Below are positions 27,488 through 35,901 of a stretch of DNA of 64,000 bases, one piece after another. The notes below the pieces were generated by a model. The model searched no databases. It saw only the letters and a list, made by a program, of their open reading frames with translations, and was not told where the DNA came from. The stretch lies in contig NZ_NJGY01000003.1 of the NCBI RefSeq assembly GCF_002250505.1, forward strand, positions 754,660 to 818,659, read 5' to 3'. Positions within the stretch are counted from its first letter, which is position 1. The number at the start of each line of letters is the position of its first letter. The stretch comes from Janthinobacterium sp. PC23-8. Lineage in GTDB: Bacteria; Pseudomonadota; Gammaproteobacteria; Burkholderiales; Burkholderiaceae_D. A program made the translations under genes and the position numbers.

Positions 27488-28054
27488 ATGAGCAGTGCAA
27501 AAAAAAGTATAGACCGCCTGATTAAAAAATACCCTAACCGCCGTCTGTACGATACCCAAACCAGTTCCTACATCACATTGACTGACGTCAAACAGCTGGT
27601 GCTGGACAACGAAGAATTCACGGTGGTCGATGCCAAGTCCAGCGAAGACCTGACGCGCAGCATCTTGTTGCAGATTATTCTGGAAGAAGAGGCCAGCGGC
27701 GTGCCGATGTTCTCCAGCGGCGTGCTGTCGCAAATCATCCGCTACTATGGTCACGCCATGCAGGGCATGATGGGCTCCTACCTGGAAAAGAACGTGCAAG
27801 CGTTTACCGATATCCAGCACAAGTTCACGGGCACCTCGGCCGGCAGCTTCGAAGGCAAGCCGTTCAGCCCTGAGATGTGGACCCAGTTCATGAACGTGCA
27901 GGGCCCGATGATGCAGGGCATGATGAACAACTATATCGACCAGAGCAAGAGCCTGTTCGTGCAGATGCAGGAGCAAATGCAAAACCAGAGCAAAAGCCTG
28001 TTCGGCAACTTCCCGTTCGTGCCGCCCGTCGTGCCACCGACCGACAAGAAGTAA
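27488..28054 (+). CDS. phaR: PHA synthesis repressor PhaR
   Basis: A 188-residue regulator. The N-terminal DNA-binding/PHB-accumulation domain is clear (RLIKKYPNRRLYDTQTSSYI, then ITLTDVKQLV), followed by the PHB_acc repeat (SQIIRYYGHAMQGMMGSYLE). PhaR binds both PHA granules and the phasin and phaR promoters. The ATG at 27488 is used rather than a GTG at 27476. The C-terminus is Gln/Met-rich and ends PFVPPVVPPTDKK. Confidence 0.93.
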   Translation: MSSAKKSIDRLIKKYPNRRLYDTQTSSYITLTDVKQLVLDNEEFTVVDAKSSEDLTRSILLQIILEEEASGVPMFSSGVLSQIIRYYGHAMQGMMGSYLEKNVQAFTDIQHKFTGTSAGSFEGKPFSPEMWTQFMNVQGPMMQGMMNNYIDQSKSLFVQMQEQMQNQSKSLFGNFPFVPPVVPPTDKK

Positions 28055-28426
28055 CTCTCTCAACCAAGCCTGGAGGTTCTCCTCCAGCACGCTTGCACCG
28101 CATGACGACCCGCCGTCGCCGATGTCCGGCGCTGCGCCGAATGCAACGGTGCGAAGGGATGGTTTCTCCGACTATCTGACAAGCGCTTGCGCGCGTAAAG
28201 GCGCTCTCGGGGCGTGTCAGGCGTCTCTGGGGCCGGCTTGACTGGCTCGACTATTTTATCAAAGTCGCAAGACCAGTTTGCGGCGCCTTTTTCTCTCGTT
28301 GACGACTGATATGACCATCATATCGTCGATGCGCAGCGCAGCGTTCTTTTACAATTTCATGGCAAGAAAAATCGGTAGAACATAGACCTGCCAATTAATC
28401 CTTTGTTTTCAATGTTTATAAATGGT
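28055..28426. other. Intergenic region with an imperfectly placed hairpin and CRISPR leader-like flank
   Basis: No convincing gene is seen. A 7-bp hairpin (CTGGAGG / CCTCCAG, 28070-28087) just after phaR has no T-run. The last ~60 bp before 28427 become AT-rich (TTTGTTTTCAATGTTTATAA), as expected for the leader end of a type I-E CRISPR array. Confidence 0.5.
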
Positions 28427-28516
28427 GTGTTCCTCGCGCCTGCGGGGATGAACCGGCCCATGCTATCGCCTTGCCCCCACCTTGCACGTGTTCCCCACGC
28501 CTGCGGGGATAAACCG
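28427..28516 (+). CRISPR. Two-repeat type I-E CRISPR remnant
   Basis: Two 29-bp repeats (28427-28455 and 28488-28516) flank a 32-bp spacer (28456-28487), the exact geometry of type I-E. Both contain the CGCCTGCGGGGAT core and the family start GTGTTCC. Each differs from the usual consensus at one or two positions: T for C at repeat position 8 in the first, and A for G at repeat positions 10 and 24 in the second. No cas gene is present in the window. A third copy of the repeat lies at 30368. Confidence 0.85.
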
Positions 28517-28649
28517 CCGTATGGTTTCCGTAGTCATGACAAATTGGGCAGATGAGTGCACTGTCAAAAGTTACTGTAAAAACTATTTTTTATTCATTTT
28601 TTTTGTGAGACACTAGTTTTTACATATAAAAAAATGACTTTACTCAAAA

Positions 28650-30242
28650 ATGAGCACTTACCTTGGGTTGAAATGGGTGGCTGAGCACTTGGGCATCGAG
28701 CCGGTGCAACCTTTTGCCGTCGAAAGTCAGCTGGGCACACGACGCAAAACGATGGAGAGCGACGAGGTCCGGTTTGAGACTTATCCGGCGGCCACCGAGC
28801 CTGACGCCACAGTGCCTGCGCATCTCACATTCTCACTAAAGTACGAGACCGTCAACCTGGAATTTTTTTCGCGTGTGTTCAATGTGGTCCCCGCCGCAGT
28901 ATTCGAAGAATGGATCCGTGGCGAGCCGACCGGCGCTTACGCGCGACGAATCGGTTTTTTCTACGAATGGGTGACGGGCCGTCTGCTCGACGTGCCGGAC
29001 GCCCCTTCGGGAAATTACATTGAGGCATTGGAGTCTGACAAATATTTCGTGGCCACCCGTTCGATAAACGTTCAACGGTGGCGAGTGCGGGACAATATGC
29101 CGGGTACACCCGAATTTTGTCCGGTGATCCTGCGGACCGAAGCTGTGCGCAAGGCAGAAGGATATGATTGCGCCAATGCACTGAGGGACCTGGAGGTGGA
29201 ATTCGGCGCTGATATTTTGATGCGAAGCGCCGTCTGGCTCACAATCAAGGAGTCCCGGGCGAGCTTTTTGATTGAACACGAGGAGAAAAAAGTCGATCGT
29301 GTCCGGCGCTTTGCTGCCGCCATGGAGAGCCGATGCGGCACGGCCAGGGAGCCGTTATCGGTCGACGCCCTCAGCGCACTGCAGGCCGAGATTCTGGGAC
29401 CGGCTACACGGTATGGCGTACGGCAGTCGCCAGTATTCGTAGGCCATAGCGTGGGCTATCTCGACAAGGTCGACTATATCGCCCCACACTGGGATCGGAC
29501 GCAGGCTCTGCTTGGCGGCCTGCAATCCGCATTGAGCAAGACACGGGGGGCATCGGCGATCGTGCGCGCGGCGATGGCGAGCTTCGGGTTTGTATTTATT
29601 CACCCCATGAGCGATGGAAACGGGAGGATCTCGCGGTTCCTGGTCAACGACGTCTTGCGCCGCGATGGCGCGGTGCCCGAGCCGTTCATACTGCCAATCT
29701 CTGCGACGATCACGAACAGCACGCATGAACGTGTTGGCTACGACAGGGCGCTGGAGCGGTTCTCCAAACCGATCATGCGAAAGTTTGCCGACCGTTATCG
29801 CTTCGAGGCGATGGTCGAGTATCAAGACGGAATCCGCAGCAATTTTCACTTTGACGACTACGACGACGCTTTGCCAGTATGGCGTTATCCAGACCTGACA
29901 GCCCAAGCCGCTTACCTGGGACATGTTGTGCAGATGACAATCGAGAGCGAAATGAGCAAGGAGGCGCTTTTTCTCCGTGACACAGAGCGTGCCCGCGCCG
30001 CAGTGAAGGAATATCTCGAGGGACCGAACACTGACATCGACCAAATCATCAGGTCGGTGCGCGAGAACCGCTGGGTGGTATCGAACAAGCTGAGCAAGGA
30101 ATTTCCAATGCTCGCGGAGCAGGAGCTGGCTGGCGCGATTATTCAGGCGATACGTGAGGTCCTGGAGCCGCAAGCAAGGCCTGACACGGCGCCTGAGTTG
30201 ATGGACGAGGGCAGCGGGCCCGCAGATCGACCTGGGGGCTGA
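28650..30242 (+). CDS. Fic-family protein (class II-like putative AMPylator)
   Basis: A 530-residue Fic-domain protein. The Fic loop is H318-P-M-S-D-G-N-G-R-I-S-R329, matching HPFxxGNGRxxR except Met at the usual Phe. An inhibitory-helix-like motif S205-F-L-I-E209 lies about 109 residues upstream, within KESRASFLIEHEEKK, the position used by class II Fic proteins, with His in place of the usual Gly/Asn after Glu. The N-terminal region resembles the DUF-type extension of such proteins; the C-terminus may be a winged helix (NRWVVSNKLSKEF). An AMP-transfer role is inferred. The gene lies between type I-E CRISPR repeats, with an AT-rich 5' flank unlike its neighbours. Confidence 0.82.
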   Translation: MSTYLGLKWVAEHLGIEPVQPFAVESQLGTRRKTMESDEVRFETYPAATEPDATVPAHLTFSLKYETVNLEFFSRVFNVVPAAVFEEWIRGEPTGAYARRIGFFYEWVTGRLLDVPDAPSGNYIEALESDKYFVATRSINVQRWRVRDNMPGTPEFCPVILRTEAVRKAEGYDCANALRDLEVEFGADILMRSAVWLTIKESRASFLIEHEEKKVDRVRRFAAAMESRCGTAREPLSVDALSALQAEILGPATRYGVRQSPVFVGHSVGYLDKVDYIAPHWDRTQALLGGLQSALSKTRGASAIVRAAMASFGFVFIHPMSDGNGRISRFLVNDVLRRDGAVPEPFILPISATITNSTHERVGYDRALERFSKPIMRKFADRYRFEAMVEYQDGIRSNFHFDDYDDALPVWRYPDLTAQAAYLGHVVQMTIESEMSKEALFLRDTERARAAVKEYLEGPNTDIDQIIRSVRENRWVVSNKLSKEFPMLAEQELAGAIIQAIREVLEPQARPDTAPELMDEGSGPADRPGG

Positions 30243-30542
30243 ACTGCGGCGCATGGTCCATCTCAAGCTCCAGCGAGGTCTTCACAATCTGATCGAAAAA
30301 CGCCCGGACAAAGACGGTCGGATGCATGCTCTTGGGCAGAACGCCGTTGATCGACGGCGAATACACCGTGTTCCCCGCGCCTGCTGGGATGAACCGCACA
30401 CTGGGGGAGCGCATCGGGCAGGGCGGTCCTGTTTAGTTGTATTGGCGGCATGAAGCAACTGTGATTGCAGCATAGTTGTGCAGGCCATGGGCGGCTCGGG
30501 GTACAATAGCCGATTCGCCTCACCATTTTCCAGCTGCCAACT
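30243..30542. other. Intergenic region with an isolated CRISPR repeat and rimO upstream sequence
   Basis: Contains the third CRISPR repeat (30368-30396). A minus-strand frame here is open through the repeat but its RFIPAGAGNT-like peptide is just translated repeat. A TACAAT at 30502-30507 is a possible rimO -10 box, with only a weak -35. Confidence 0.45.
30368..30396 (+). repeat. Isolated type I-E CRISPR repeat
   Basis: A 29-bp copy in the same orientation as the two repeats at 28427-28516, matching the common type I-E consensus except T for G in the CTGCTGGG stem. No second repeat lies one spacer away on either side. Confidence 0.85.
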
Positions 30543-31955
30543 ATGTCTGAAATACACCGTATTCCCGTTTCTTCCGCCAAGCCAGAGGCCTTGATGGCCA
30601 TGCCAAGTGCGGCGCCGAAAGTGGGCTTTGTCTCGCTCGGCTGCCCGAAAGCGCTGGTCGATTCCGAACAAATCCTCACCCAACTGCGCGCCGAAGGCTA
30701 CGAAACGGCGAAATCCTATGCGGGCGCCGATCTGGTGATCGTCAATACCTGCGGTTTTATCGACGCCGCCGTGCAAGAGTCGCTCGACGCCATCGGCGAA
30801 GCGCTGGCTGAAAACGGCAAGGTCATCGTGACCGGTTGCCTGGGCGCCAAGAAAGATGCGGCCGGCGACGACATCATCATGAAGGTGCACCCGAAGGTCT
30901 TGTCCGTGACGGGCCCGCACGCGCTGGCCGAAGTGATGGATTCTGTACACTTCCACCTGCCAAAACCGCATGCGCCTTTCCTTGACCTGGTGCCGCCGCA
31001 AGGCGTCAAGCTGACGCCCAAGCACTATGCCTACCTGAAAATTTCCGAGGGCTGCAACCACCGTTGCAGCTTCTGCATTATTCCGTCGATGCGCGGCGAC
31101 CTGGTGTCGCGTCCGATCGGCGAACTGATGATCGAAGCGGAAAACCTGTTCAAGGCCGGCGTCAAGGAATTGCTGGTCATTTCGCAAGATACCTCGGCCT
31201 ACGGCGTGGACGTGAAATTCCGTTCCGGTTTCTGGAACGGCCGTCCCCTCAAGACTCATATGACGCAGCTGACCGAAGCGCTGGGCGAGCTTGCCAAGTC
31301 CTATGGCGCCTGGGTGCGCTTGCATTATGTGTACCCGTATCCGCATGTCGACCAGATCATCCCGATGATGAGCGGCGGCCATATTCTGCCTTACCTCGAT
31401 ATTCCGATGCAGCACGCCCATCCCGATGTGTTGAAGCGCATGAAGCGCCCGGCCAGCGGCGAGAAAAACCTGGACCGCATCCAGGCCTGGCGCGCCATCA
31501 ACCCGGATCTGACGATCCGCTCGACCTTTATCGCCGGTTTCCCGGGCGAAACAGAAGCGGAATTCGACTACCTGCTGGACTTCCTCAAGGAAGCGCAGAT
31601 CGACCGCCTTGGCTGCTTTGCCTATTCGCCGGTGGAAGGTGCGACCGCCAACGCCATCGCCAATCCGGTGCCGGAAGAGTTGCGTGAAGAGCGCCGTGGC
31701 CGCGTGATGCTGCTGCAGGAAGAAATCTCGAAAAAACGCCTGCAGGCCAAGGTCGGCAAGACCGTGCGCGTGCTGATCGACGAAGTCACCCGTACCGGCG
31801 GCGTCGGCCGCTCCAGCGCCGATGCGCCGGAAATCGATGGCGTCGTCTATGTCAAGCCGCCGTATGAGCCGCACCGCAAGCTCGCTGTCGGTCAGTTCGT
31901 TGACGTAAAAATTACTTCCGCCGATGCACACGACCTGTGGGGCGCTGCCGAGTAA
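30543..31955 (+). CDS. rimO: Ribosomal protein S12 methylthiotransferase RimO
   Basis: A 470-residue radical-SAM methylthiotransferase. The N-terminal UPF0004 domain has the three auxiliary-cluster Cys (C34 in [11 protein letters not shown]70 in NTCGFID, C99 in TGCLG). The radical-SAM motif CNHRCSFC gives C171, C175 and C178. The C-terminal TRAM domain covers roughly the last 70 residues ([12 protein letters not shown]). [10 protein letters not shown] and [11 protein letters not shown] are family signatures. It methylthiolates an Asp of ribosomal protein S12. The gene stands alone and ends at a strong structured region. Confidence 0.95.
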   Translation: MSEIHRIPVSSAKPEALMAMPSAAPKVGFVSLGCPKALVDSEQILTQLRAEGYETAKSYAGADLVIVNTCGFIDAAVQESLDAIGEALAENGKVIVTGCLGAKKDAAGDDIIMKVHPKVLSVTGPHALAEVMDSVHFHLPKPHAPFLDLVPPQGVKLTPKHYAYLKISEGCNHRCSFCIIPSMRGDLVSRPIGELMIEAENLFKAGVKELLVISQDTSAYGVDVKFRSGFWNGRPLKTHMTQLTEALGELAKSYGAWVRLHYVYPYPHVDQIIPMMSGGHILPYLDIPMQHAHPDVLKRMKRPASGEKNLDRIQAWRAINPDLTIRSTFIAGFPGETEAEFDYLLDFLKEAQIDRLGCFAYSPVEGATANAIANPVPEELREERRGRVMLLQEEISKKRLQAKVGKTVRVLIDEVTRTGGVGRSSADAPEIDGVVYVKPPYEPHRKLAVGQFVDVKITSADAHDLWGAAE

Positions 31956-32037
31956 AAAACGTCCATGCCGGCGTTGCGCTGCCTTGCCGTACAGTAAGGT
32001 ACTGTCTTCGGCAGCGCGCCTAGGCCTGAACGTTTTT
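31954..32037 (+). terminator. Nested stem-loop after rimO
   Basis: Three nested inverted repeats: AAAACGT near 31957 with ACGTTTTT at 32030-32037; GCGCTGCC (31976-31983) with GGCAGCGC (32010-32017); and an inner ACAGTA / TACTGT around AGG. The trailing T-run is consistent with a rho-independent terminator of unusual length. Confidence 0.65.
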
Positions 32038-32087
32038 ACGCAGGTGTAACAGTCGTACGGCTGAAAAGGGCGCTAGCCCTTACAATC

Positions 32088-32122
32088 AAGGCGGACCAGC
32101 AATATTGCGGTCCGCCTTTTTT
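32088..32122 (+). terminator. Rho-independent terminator upstream of the beta-lyase gene
   Basis: A perfect 10-bp stem AAGGCGGACC / GGTCCGCCTT with an 11-nt loop, followed by further T. It lies only 13 bp before the ATG at 32135, so the downstream gene is either attenuated here or expressed from a promoter inside the gap. Confidence 0.8.
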
Positions 32123-32134
32123 ATTGCCCATGCC

Positions 32135-33301
32135 ATGACGACAAAAAAATCCATCCAGACTGCGCTGATCCACAGCGACTACCAGGCGCCGCCAGGCTTT
32201 GCCGCCTTTCCCAACGCCATACACCATGCGTCCACCGTGCTGTTCAAGGATGTGGCGGCCATGCGCTCGGGTAACTGGAAGGACAAGCACGCCTATACCT
32301 ACGGCTTGCATGGCACGCCGACCACTTTTACGCTCGAAGCGCGGCTGGCCGGGATTGAAGGCGGCAAGTATTGCCTGCTGGCGCCGTCGGGCCTGGCGGC
32401 GATCGCCATGGCCAACTTTGCCCTGCTCAAAAGCGGCGACGACGTGCTGCTGCCGGAAAATGTGTATTACCCCAACAGCGAACTGGGGCGCTGGTTGTCG
32501 CAGGACTTCGGCATCAGCACGCGCTATTACGATCCGCTGATCGGCGCCGGGATTGCCGGGCTGATACAGCCGAACACCAGGCTGATCTGGACCGAAGCGC
32601 CCGGTTCCGTGACCATGGAAGTGCCGGACCTGCCGGCCATCTGCGCGGCTGCCCATGCGCGCGGCGTGCCGGTGGCACTGGACAATACCTGGGCTGCCGG
32701 CCTGGCCTTGCGCGGTTTTGAGATGGGCGCCGATATCGTCATGCAGGCGCTGACCAAATACCAGTCGGGCGGTTCGGACGTGCTGATGGGTTGTTTGACG
32801 ACGCGCGACCGCGCGCTGCACGACCGGCTGGCGTTGGCGCACATGCGCCTGGGAATGGGCGTGGGGGCGGACGACGCCTACCTGGTGCTGCGCAGCCTGC
32901 CGACCATGAAACTGCGTTTTGACGCGCATGATGCGGGGGCGCGCACGGTGGCCGGCTGGCTCAAGGGCCGGCAGGAAATTGCCACCGTGCTGCACCCGGC
33001 CTTCGACGATTGCCCCGGTCATGACATCTGGAAACGCGACTTTACGGGCGCCGGTGGCTTGTTTTCCGTGCTGTTCGACGCCAGCTATACCGAAGAGCAG
33101 ACCGATCGCTTTGTCGATGCCTTGAAATTGTTCAAGATCGGCTACAGCTGGGGTGGTGCCAACAGCCTGGTGATGCCGTATCGCATCGCCGGCATGCGCC
33201 GGGGCTGGCAGCACGGCGGCCAGCTGGTCCGGTTCAATGTGGGGCTGGAAGCGCCGCAGGACCTGATCGCCGATATCGCACAGGCGTTCGCGGCGATGTA
33301 G
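32135..33301 (+). CDS. Cystathionine beta-lyase-like PLP enzyme (MetC family)
   Basis: A 388-residue Cys/Met-metabolism PLP enzyme. Landmarks are YTYGLHGTPTTFTLEARLAG, LLAPSGLAAIAMA, VPVALDNTWAAGL, and the PLP lysine in ALTKYQSGGSDVLMG. The YGLHGTPT and TKYQSGGSD forms favour cystathionine beta-lyase over gamma-synthase; a C-S lyase of another substrate remains possible. The ATG at 32135 follows a terminator, and the first codon in the frame (32105) lies inside it. Confidence 0.85.
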   Translation: MTTKKSIQTALIHSDYQAPPGFAAFPNAIHHASTVLFKDVAAMRSGNWKDKHAYTYGLHGTPTTFTLEARLAGIEGGKYCLLAPSGLAAIAMANFALLKSGDDVLLPENVYYPNSELGRWLSQDFGISTRYYDPLIGAGIAGLIQPNTRLIWTEAPGSVTMEVPDLPAICAAAHARGVPVALDNTWAAGLALRGFEMGADIVMQALTKYQSGGSDVLMGCLTTRDRALHDRLALAHMRLGMGVGADDAYLVLRSLPTMKLRFDAHDAGARTVAGWLKGRQEIATVLHPAFDDCPGHDIWKRDFTGAGGLFSVLFDASYTEEQTDRFVDALKLFKIGYSWGGANSLVMPYRIAGMRRGWQHGGQLVRFNVGLEAPQDLIADIAQAFAAM

Positions 33302-33337
33302 ACCACGGCGGGCCGGCTGGCACGCCGTGAAGCCGGC

Positions 33338-33697
33338 TTACGGCATCGGGTTATTGTTGTTCAGGTCAATGAAGCCGCGCACCAGCCGGTAGGCCTTCCA
33401 CAGCCAGGCCAGGCCCCACACGGCCAAGGCCACCGGGATGCCGATCAGCGTCAGCCAGAGGATGGCGCCGACGACGATCCAGAACACGTACCACCAGAAC
33501 GAGCGGATTTGCCAGTTGTGATGGCTGTGCACAAAGGTGCCGGCCGACTCGCCGCGCTTCAGGTAGTTGATGATCAAAGGAATGAAGGAAAACGCGCCCA
33601 GCGAAAATACGAAGCTGGCGCCATGCACCAGGTACAACCACCAGGCCAGGGTCTTGGCTTGTTGGACATTGTTATCCAGAATAAGTTGTTGTGACAT
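33338..33697 (-). CDS. Small membrane protein (DUF4870-like)
   Basis: A 119-residue protein with three hydrophobic segments (LAWWLYLVHGASFVFSLG, FWWYVFWIVVGAILWLTLI, IPVALAVWGLAWLWKAYRLV) and the motif FVHSHHNWQIRSFWW, typical of the DUF4870/TMEM-like family common in proteobacteria. GGGAG lies 5-6 nt before the ATG. It converges on the beta-lyase gene and is divergent from the serine hydrolase. Function unknown. Confidence 0.8.
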   Translation of the reverse strand: MSQQLILDNNVQQAKTLAWWLYLVHGASFVFSLGAFSFIPLIINYLKRGESAGTFVHSHHNWQIRSFWWYVFWIVVGAILWLTLIGIPVALAVWGLAWLWKAYRLVRGFIDLNNNNPMP

Positions 33698-33783
33698 GTG
33701 TGCTCCCTTGCTTGCAAAGGTATTAATTGTAGCAAGCCGCCATGCGCAAGGGCGTACGCCATGCAAAGAAAGAGGAGTCACCA

Positions 33784-35643
33784 TTGCGTTACAAAGAACC
33801 ATTGACAGCCATCGGGCGCCGTCTGCGCCGCAGTTGCGGGGCGCCGCTGTTACTGCTGCTGTGCGCTGTGGCGCACACGGCAAACGCTGCAGGCGACACC
33901 CTGGCCGGCGATATCGGCGCCAGCCTGAGGGAAGAAGGCTTGAGCGGCGCCGTGTGGAGCGAAGTGCGCGACGATGGCGCCGTCAGCACGGGCGCCGCTG
34001 GCCTGGCCAATGCCGCCAGCAAGGCGGCCATGCGGGCCGATAACAAGGTGCAAGTGGGCTCGCTGGCCAAGGTCGGCGTGGCATTGGGCGTGCTGCGCCT
34101 GGTGACGGAAAACAAGCTGGCGCTCGATACGCCGCTGGCGCAGGTGCTGCCCGAACTCAAGCTCGGCAATGCCTGGAACGGTAGCGATCCGGTGCGCATC
34201 CGCCATTTGCTCGACCATACCTCGGGGCTCGATAATGTGCACTTCTGGCAGGCCTTCAGCAGCAAGGCCGCCGCCGACACGCCGCTGGCAGAGGCCTTCC
34301 ATGGCAGCGGCAAGCTGCTGCGCGTGCGCGACCGCCCGGGCAGCCGCTATGTCTATTCCAACATGGGCTATGGCATCCTGGGCATGGTGATCGAAAAAGT
34401 CACGGGCCAGCCCTACGAGCGCTATCTGGACGCGCAGGTGCTGGGGCCGCTGGGCATGCAGGACAGCACTTTTGCCTTTGTTACGCAAACCGGCGCCAGA
34501 GCGGACGCACGCCTGGCCATGGGCCACTTCGAGCATGGCGTCACCCATGCGGCCATTCCCATGTATTTGCGCCCGGCCGGCCAATTGACCACCACCGCGC
34601 AGGACATGGCCAGGCTGGCGCAATTGCTGATGGGGGACGGCAGCGCGCGGGGAAAACCTTTCATCACGCCGGCGCTGATGCGGATGCTGTCGCACCCATC
34701 TGGCACCGAAGCGTCGCAGGCGGGACTCGACGCAGGCCACGGCCTGGCGCTGGCCACGCGCGACCGCCACAATGTGGTGGGAGTATGCCATCCCGGCACC
34801 AGCGCCGGCTTTCGCGCCATGCTGTGCATTTACCCTGAACAGAAAAGCGCGTTTTTCATCGGTTTCAATACCGATGCGGAAGACGCCGACTACGAACGCT
34901 TCAACCGCCTGTTGATGCGCGACCTCGAGTTGCCGCTGCGCCCGCCCGCCGCGCATGGCCTGCCCGCGCCGACGGTGGAAAACTTCCAGGGCGTGTACGT
35001 GCCGGCGCCCAGCCCGATGGCCAGCATGGCCTGGCTGGACGCGGTGTTCGGTTTCGTGCGCGTGAAATGGGATGGCGATTCGCTGTTCCTGATTCCGTTC
35101 CAGGGTGAACCGAAGGAGCTCGAACCGGTGGGCGGCTTTTTGTTTCGCGCCAGCGACCGCAGCGCGCCCTCGCATGTGCTGCTGCAGACCGATGGCCGCC
35201 ATGTGCTCAGCGACGGCCTGCACAGCTATGAGCGCGTCTCGATGCTGCGCATGCTGGTGCTGTGGGGCAGCCTGGCGCTGGGCGTGGCTGGTTTGCTGTA
35301 TGTGCTGGTAGTCGGGCTGTGGCGCGCCGCTGGCCGCAAGCTGCATCGCAAGGATCATCTGTTCGCGCCCTTGCTGTCCCTGCTGGCGCTGCTGCTGCCG
35401 CTGCCGTTGTTTTACTTTCAATCATTCATGCGCTTGGGTGACGTAACCTTCGCCAGCGTGCTGGCGGCCATCGTTACGGGCGCGCTGCCGCTGGCAATCG
35501 CCTTTGGCCTGGCGCGCTGCTGGCGCATGCGCGGCACCGGCACGGTGGAAAAGCTGGACGCGATACCGTTGCTGGCGGCGCTGCAACTGCTGCTGGTGCT
35601 GGCCTGGTGGGGGCTGCTGCCGCTGCGCATGTGGCAGCTCTAA
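33784..35643 (+). CDS. Exported beta-lactamase-fold serine hydrolase with C-terminal membrane domain
   Basis: A 619-residue protein. A TTG start at 33784 is preferred because AAAGAGGAG lies just upstream and a normal signal peptide follows (basic n-region, LLLLLCAVAHTANA); an ATG at 33742 adds 14 residues without a site. The penicillin-binding-like active site shows SLAK (SxxK) and YSNMGYG (YxN) with HLLDHTSGL between; HPGTS could be the third motif. The C-terminal third has about four helices (MLVLWGSLALGVAGLLYVLV, LLSLLALLLPLPLFYF, LAAIVTGALPLAIAFGL, and a last one). It is probably a membrane-anchored periplasmic peptidase or esterase; substrate unknown. Confidence 0.85.
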   Translation: MRYKEPLTAIGRRLRRSCGAPLLLLLCAVAHTANAAGDTLAGDIGASLREEGLSGAVWSEVRDDGAVSTGAAGLANAASKAAMRADNKVQVGSLAKVGVALGVLRLVTENKLALDTPLAQVLPELKLGNAWNGSDPVRIRHLLDHTSGLDNVHFWQAFSSKAAADTPLAEAFHGSGKLLRVRDRPGSRYVYSNMGYGILGMVIEKVTGQPYERYLDAQVLGPLGMQDSTFAFVTQTGARADARLAMGHFEHGVTHAAIPMYLRPAGQLTTTAQDMARLAQLLMGDGSARGKPFITPALMRMLSHPSGTEASQAGLDAGHGLALATRDRHNVVGVCHPGTSAGFRAMLCIYPEQKSAFFIGFNTDAEDADYERFNRLLMRDLELPLRPPAAHGLPAPTVENFQGVYVPAPSPMASMAWLDAVFGFVRVKWDGDSLFLIPFQGEPKELEPVGGFLFRASDRSAPSHVLLQTDGRHVLSDGLHSYERVSMLRMLVLWGSLALGVAGLLYVLVVGLWRAAGRKLHRKDHLFAPLLSLLALLLPLPLFYFQSFMRLGDVTFASVLAAIVTGALPLAIAFGLARCWRMRGTGTVEKLDAIPLLAALQLLLVLAWWGLLPLRMWQL

Positions 35644-35901
35644 TCAGTGCCAGCGTTCCATCAGCCGGCGCCACCAGCTTTGCCGTGGTTTTGCATGGCG
35701 GGCATGTGCCGCGCGCTTGTGCCGGAAACTGGCGGCGGCCATCACGAGGCCGATACGGTCGATCGCCGCGAGCGCCAGGGCTTCCTGCGGCGACAAGCCA
35801 TGCTGCAGCGCCTGCGCTTGCGGCGCCTGCAAAAAGGCGTGGCGCTTGGCCTCGTCGGTGTACAGCAAAGCCAGGTAGGCTTCGAGCACCGGGGAACTCA
35901 C
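35644..35901 (-). CDS. Small protein coupled to the MNIO enzyme (putative partner)
   Basis: An 85-residue protein with a GTG start whose first bases overlap the DUF692 stop (GTGA), so it is translationally coupled. LLYTDEAKRHAFLQAP, GLSPQEALALAAIDRIGL and AAASFRHKR are reminiscent of the small proteins that accompany some DUF692/TIGR04222 loci; the C-terminus is basic and aromatic (RQSWWRRLMERWH). By analogy with other MNIO systems, where a second protein delivers the substrate, it may be the partner, but it is much shorter than MbnC or DUF2063 proteins. Confidence 0.65.
   Translation of the reverse strand: MSSPVLEAYLALLYTDEAKRHAFLQAPQAQALQHGLSPQEALALAAIDRIGLVMAAASFRHKRAAHARHAKPRQSWWRRLMERWH

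Noticed and set aside
30139..30414. Minus-strand small ORF containing a RFIPAGAGNT-like peptide
   Set aside because: That peptide is the usual translation of type I-E repeats, not a gene.
30282..31931. A 549-codon minus-strand frame across rimO
   Set aside because: Antisense of rimO; it even reads through the CRISPR repeat.
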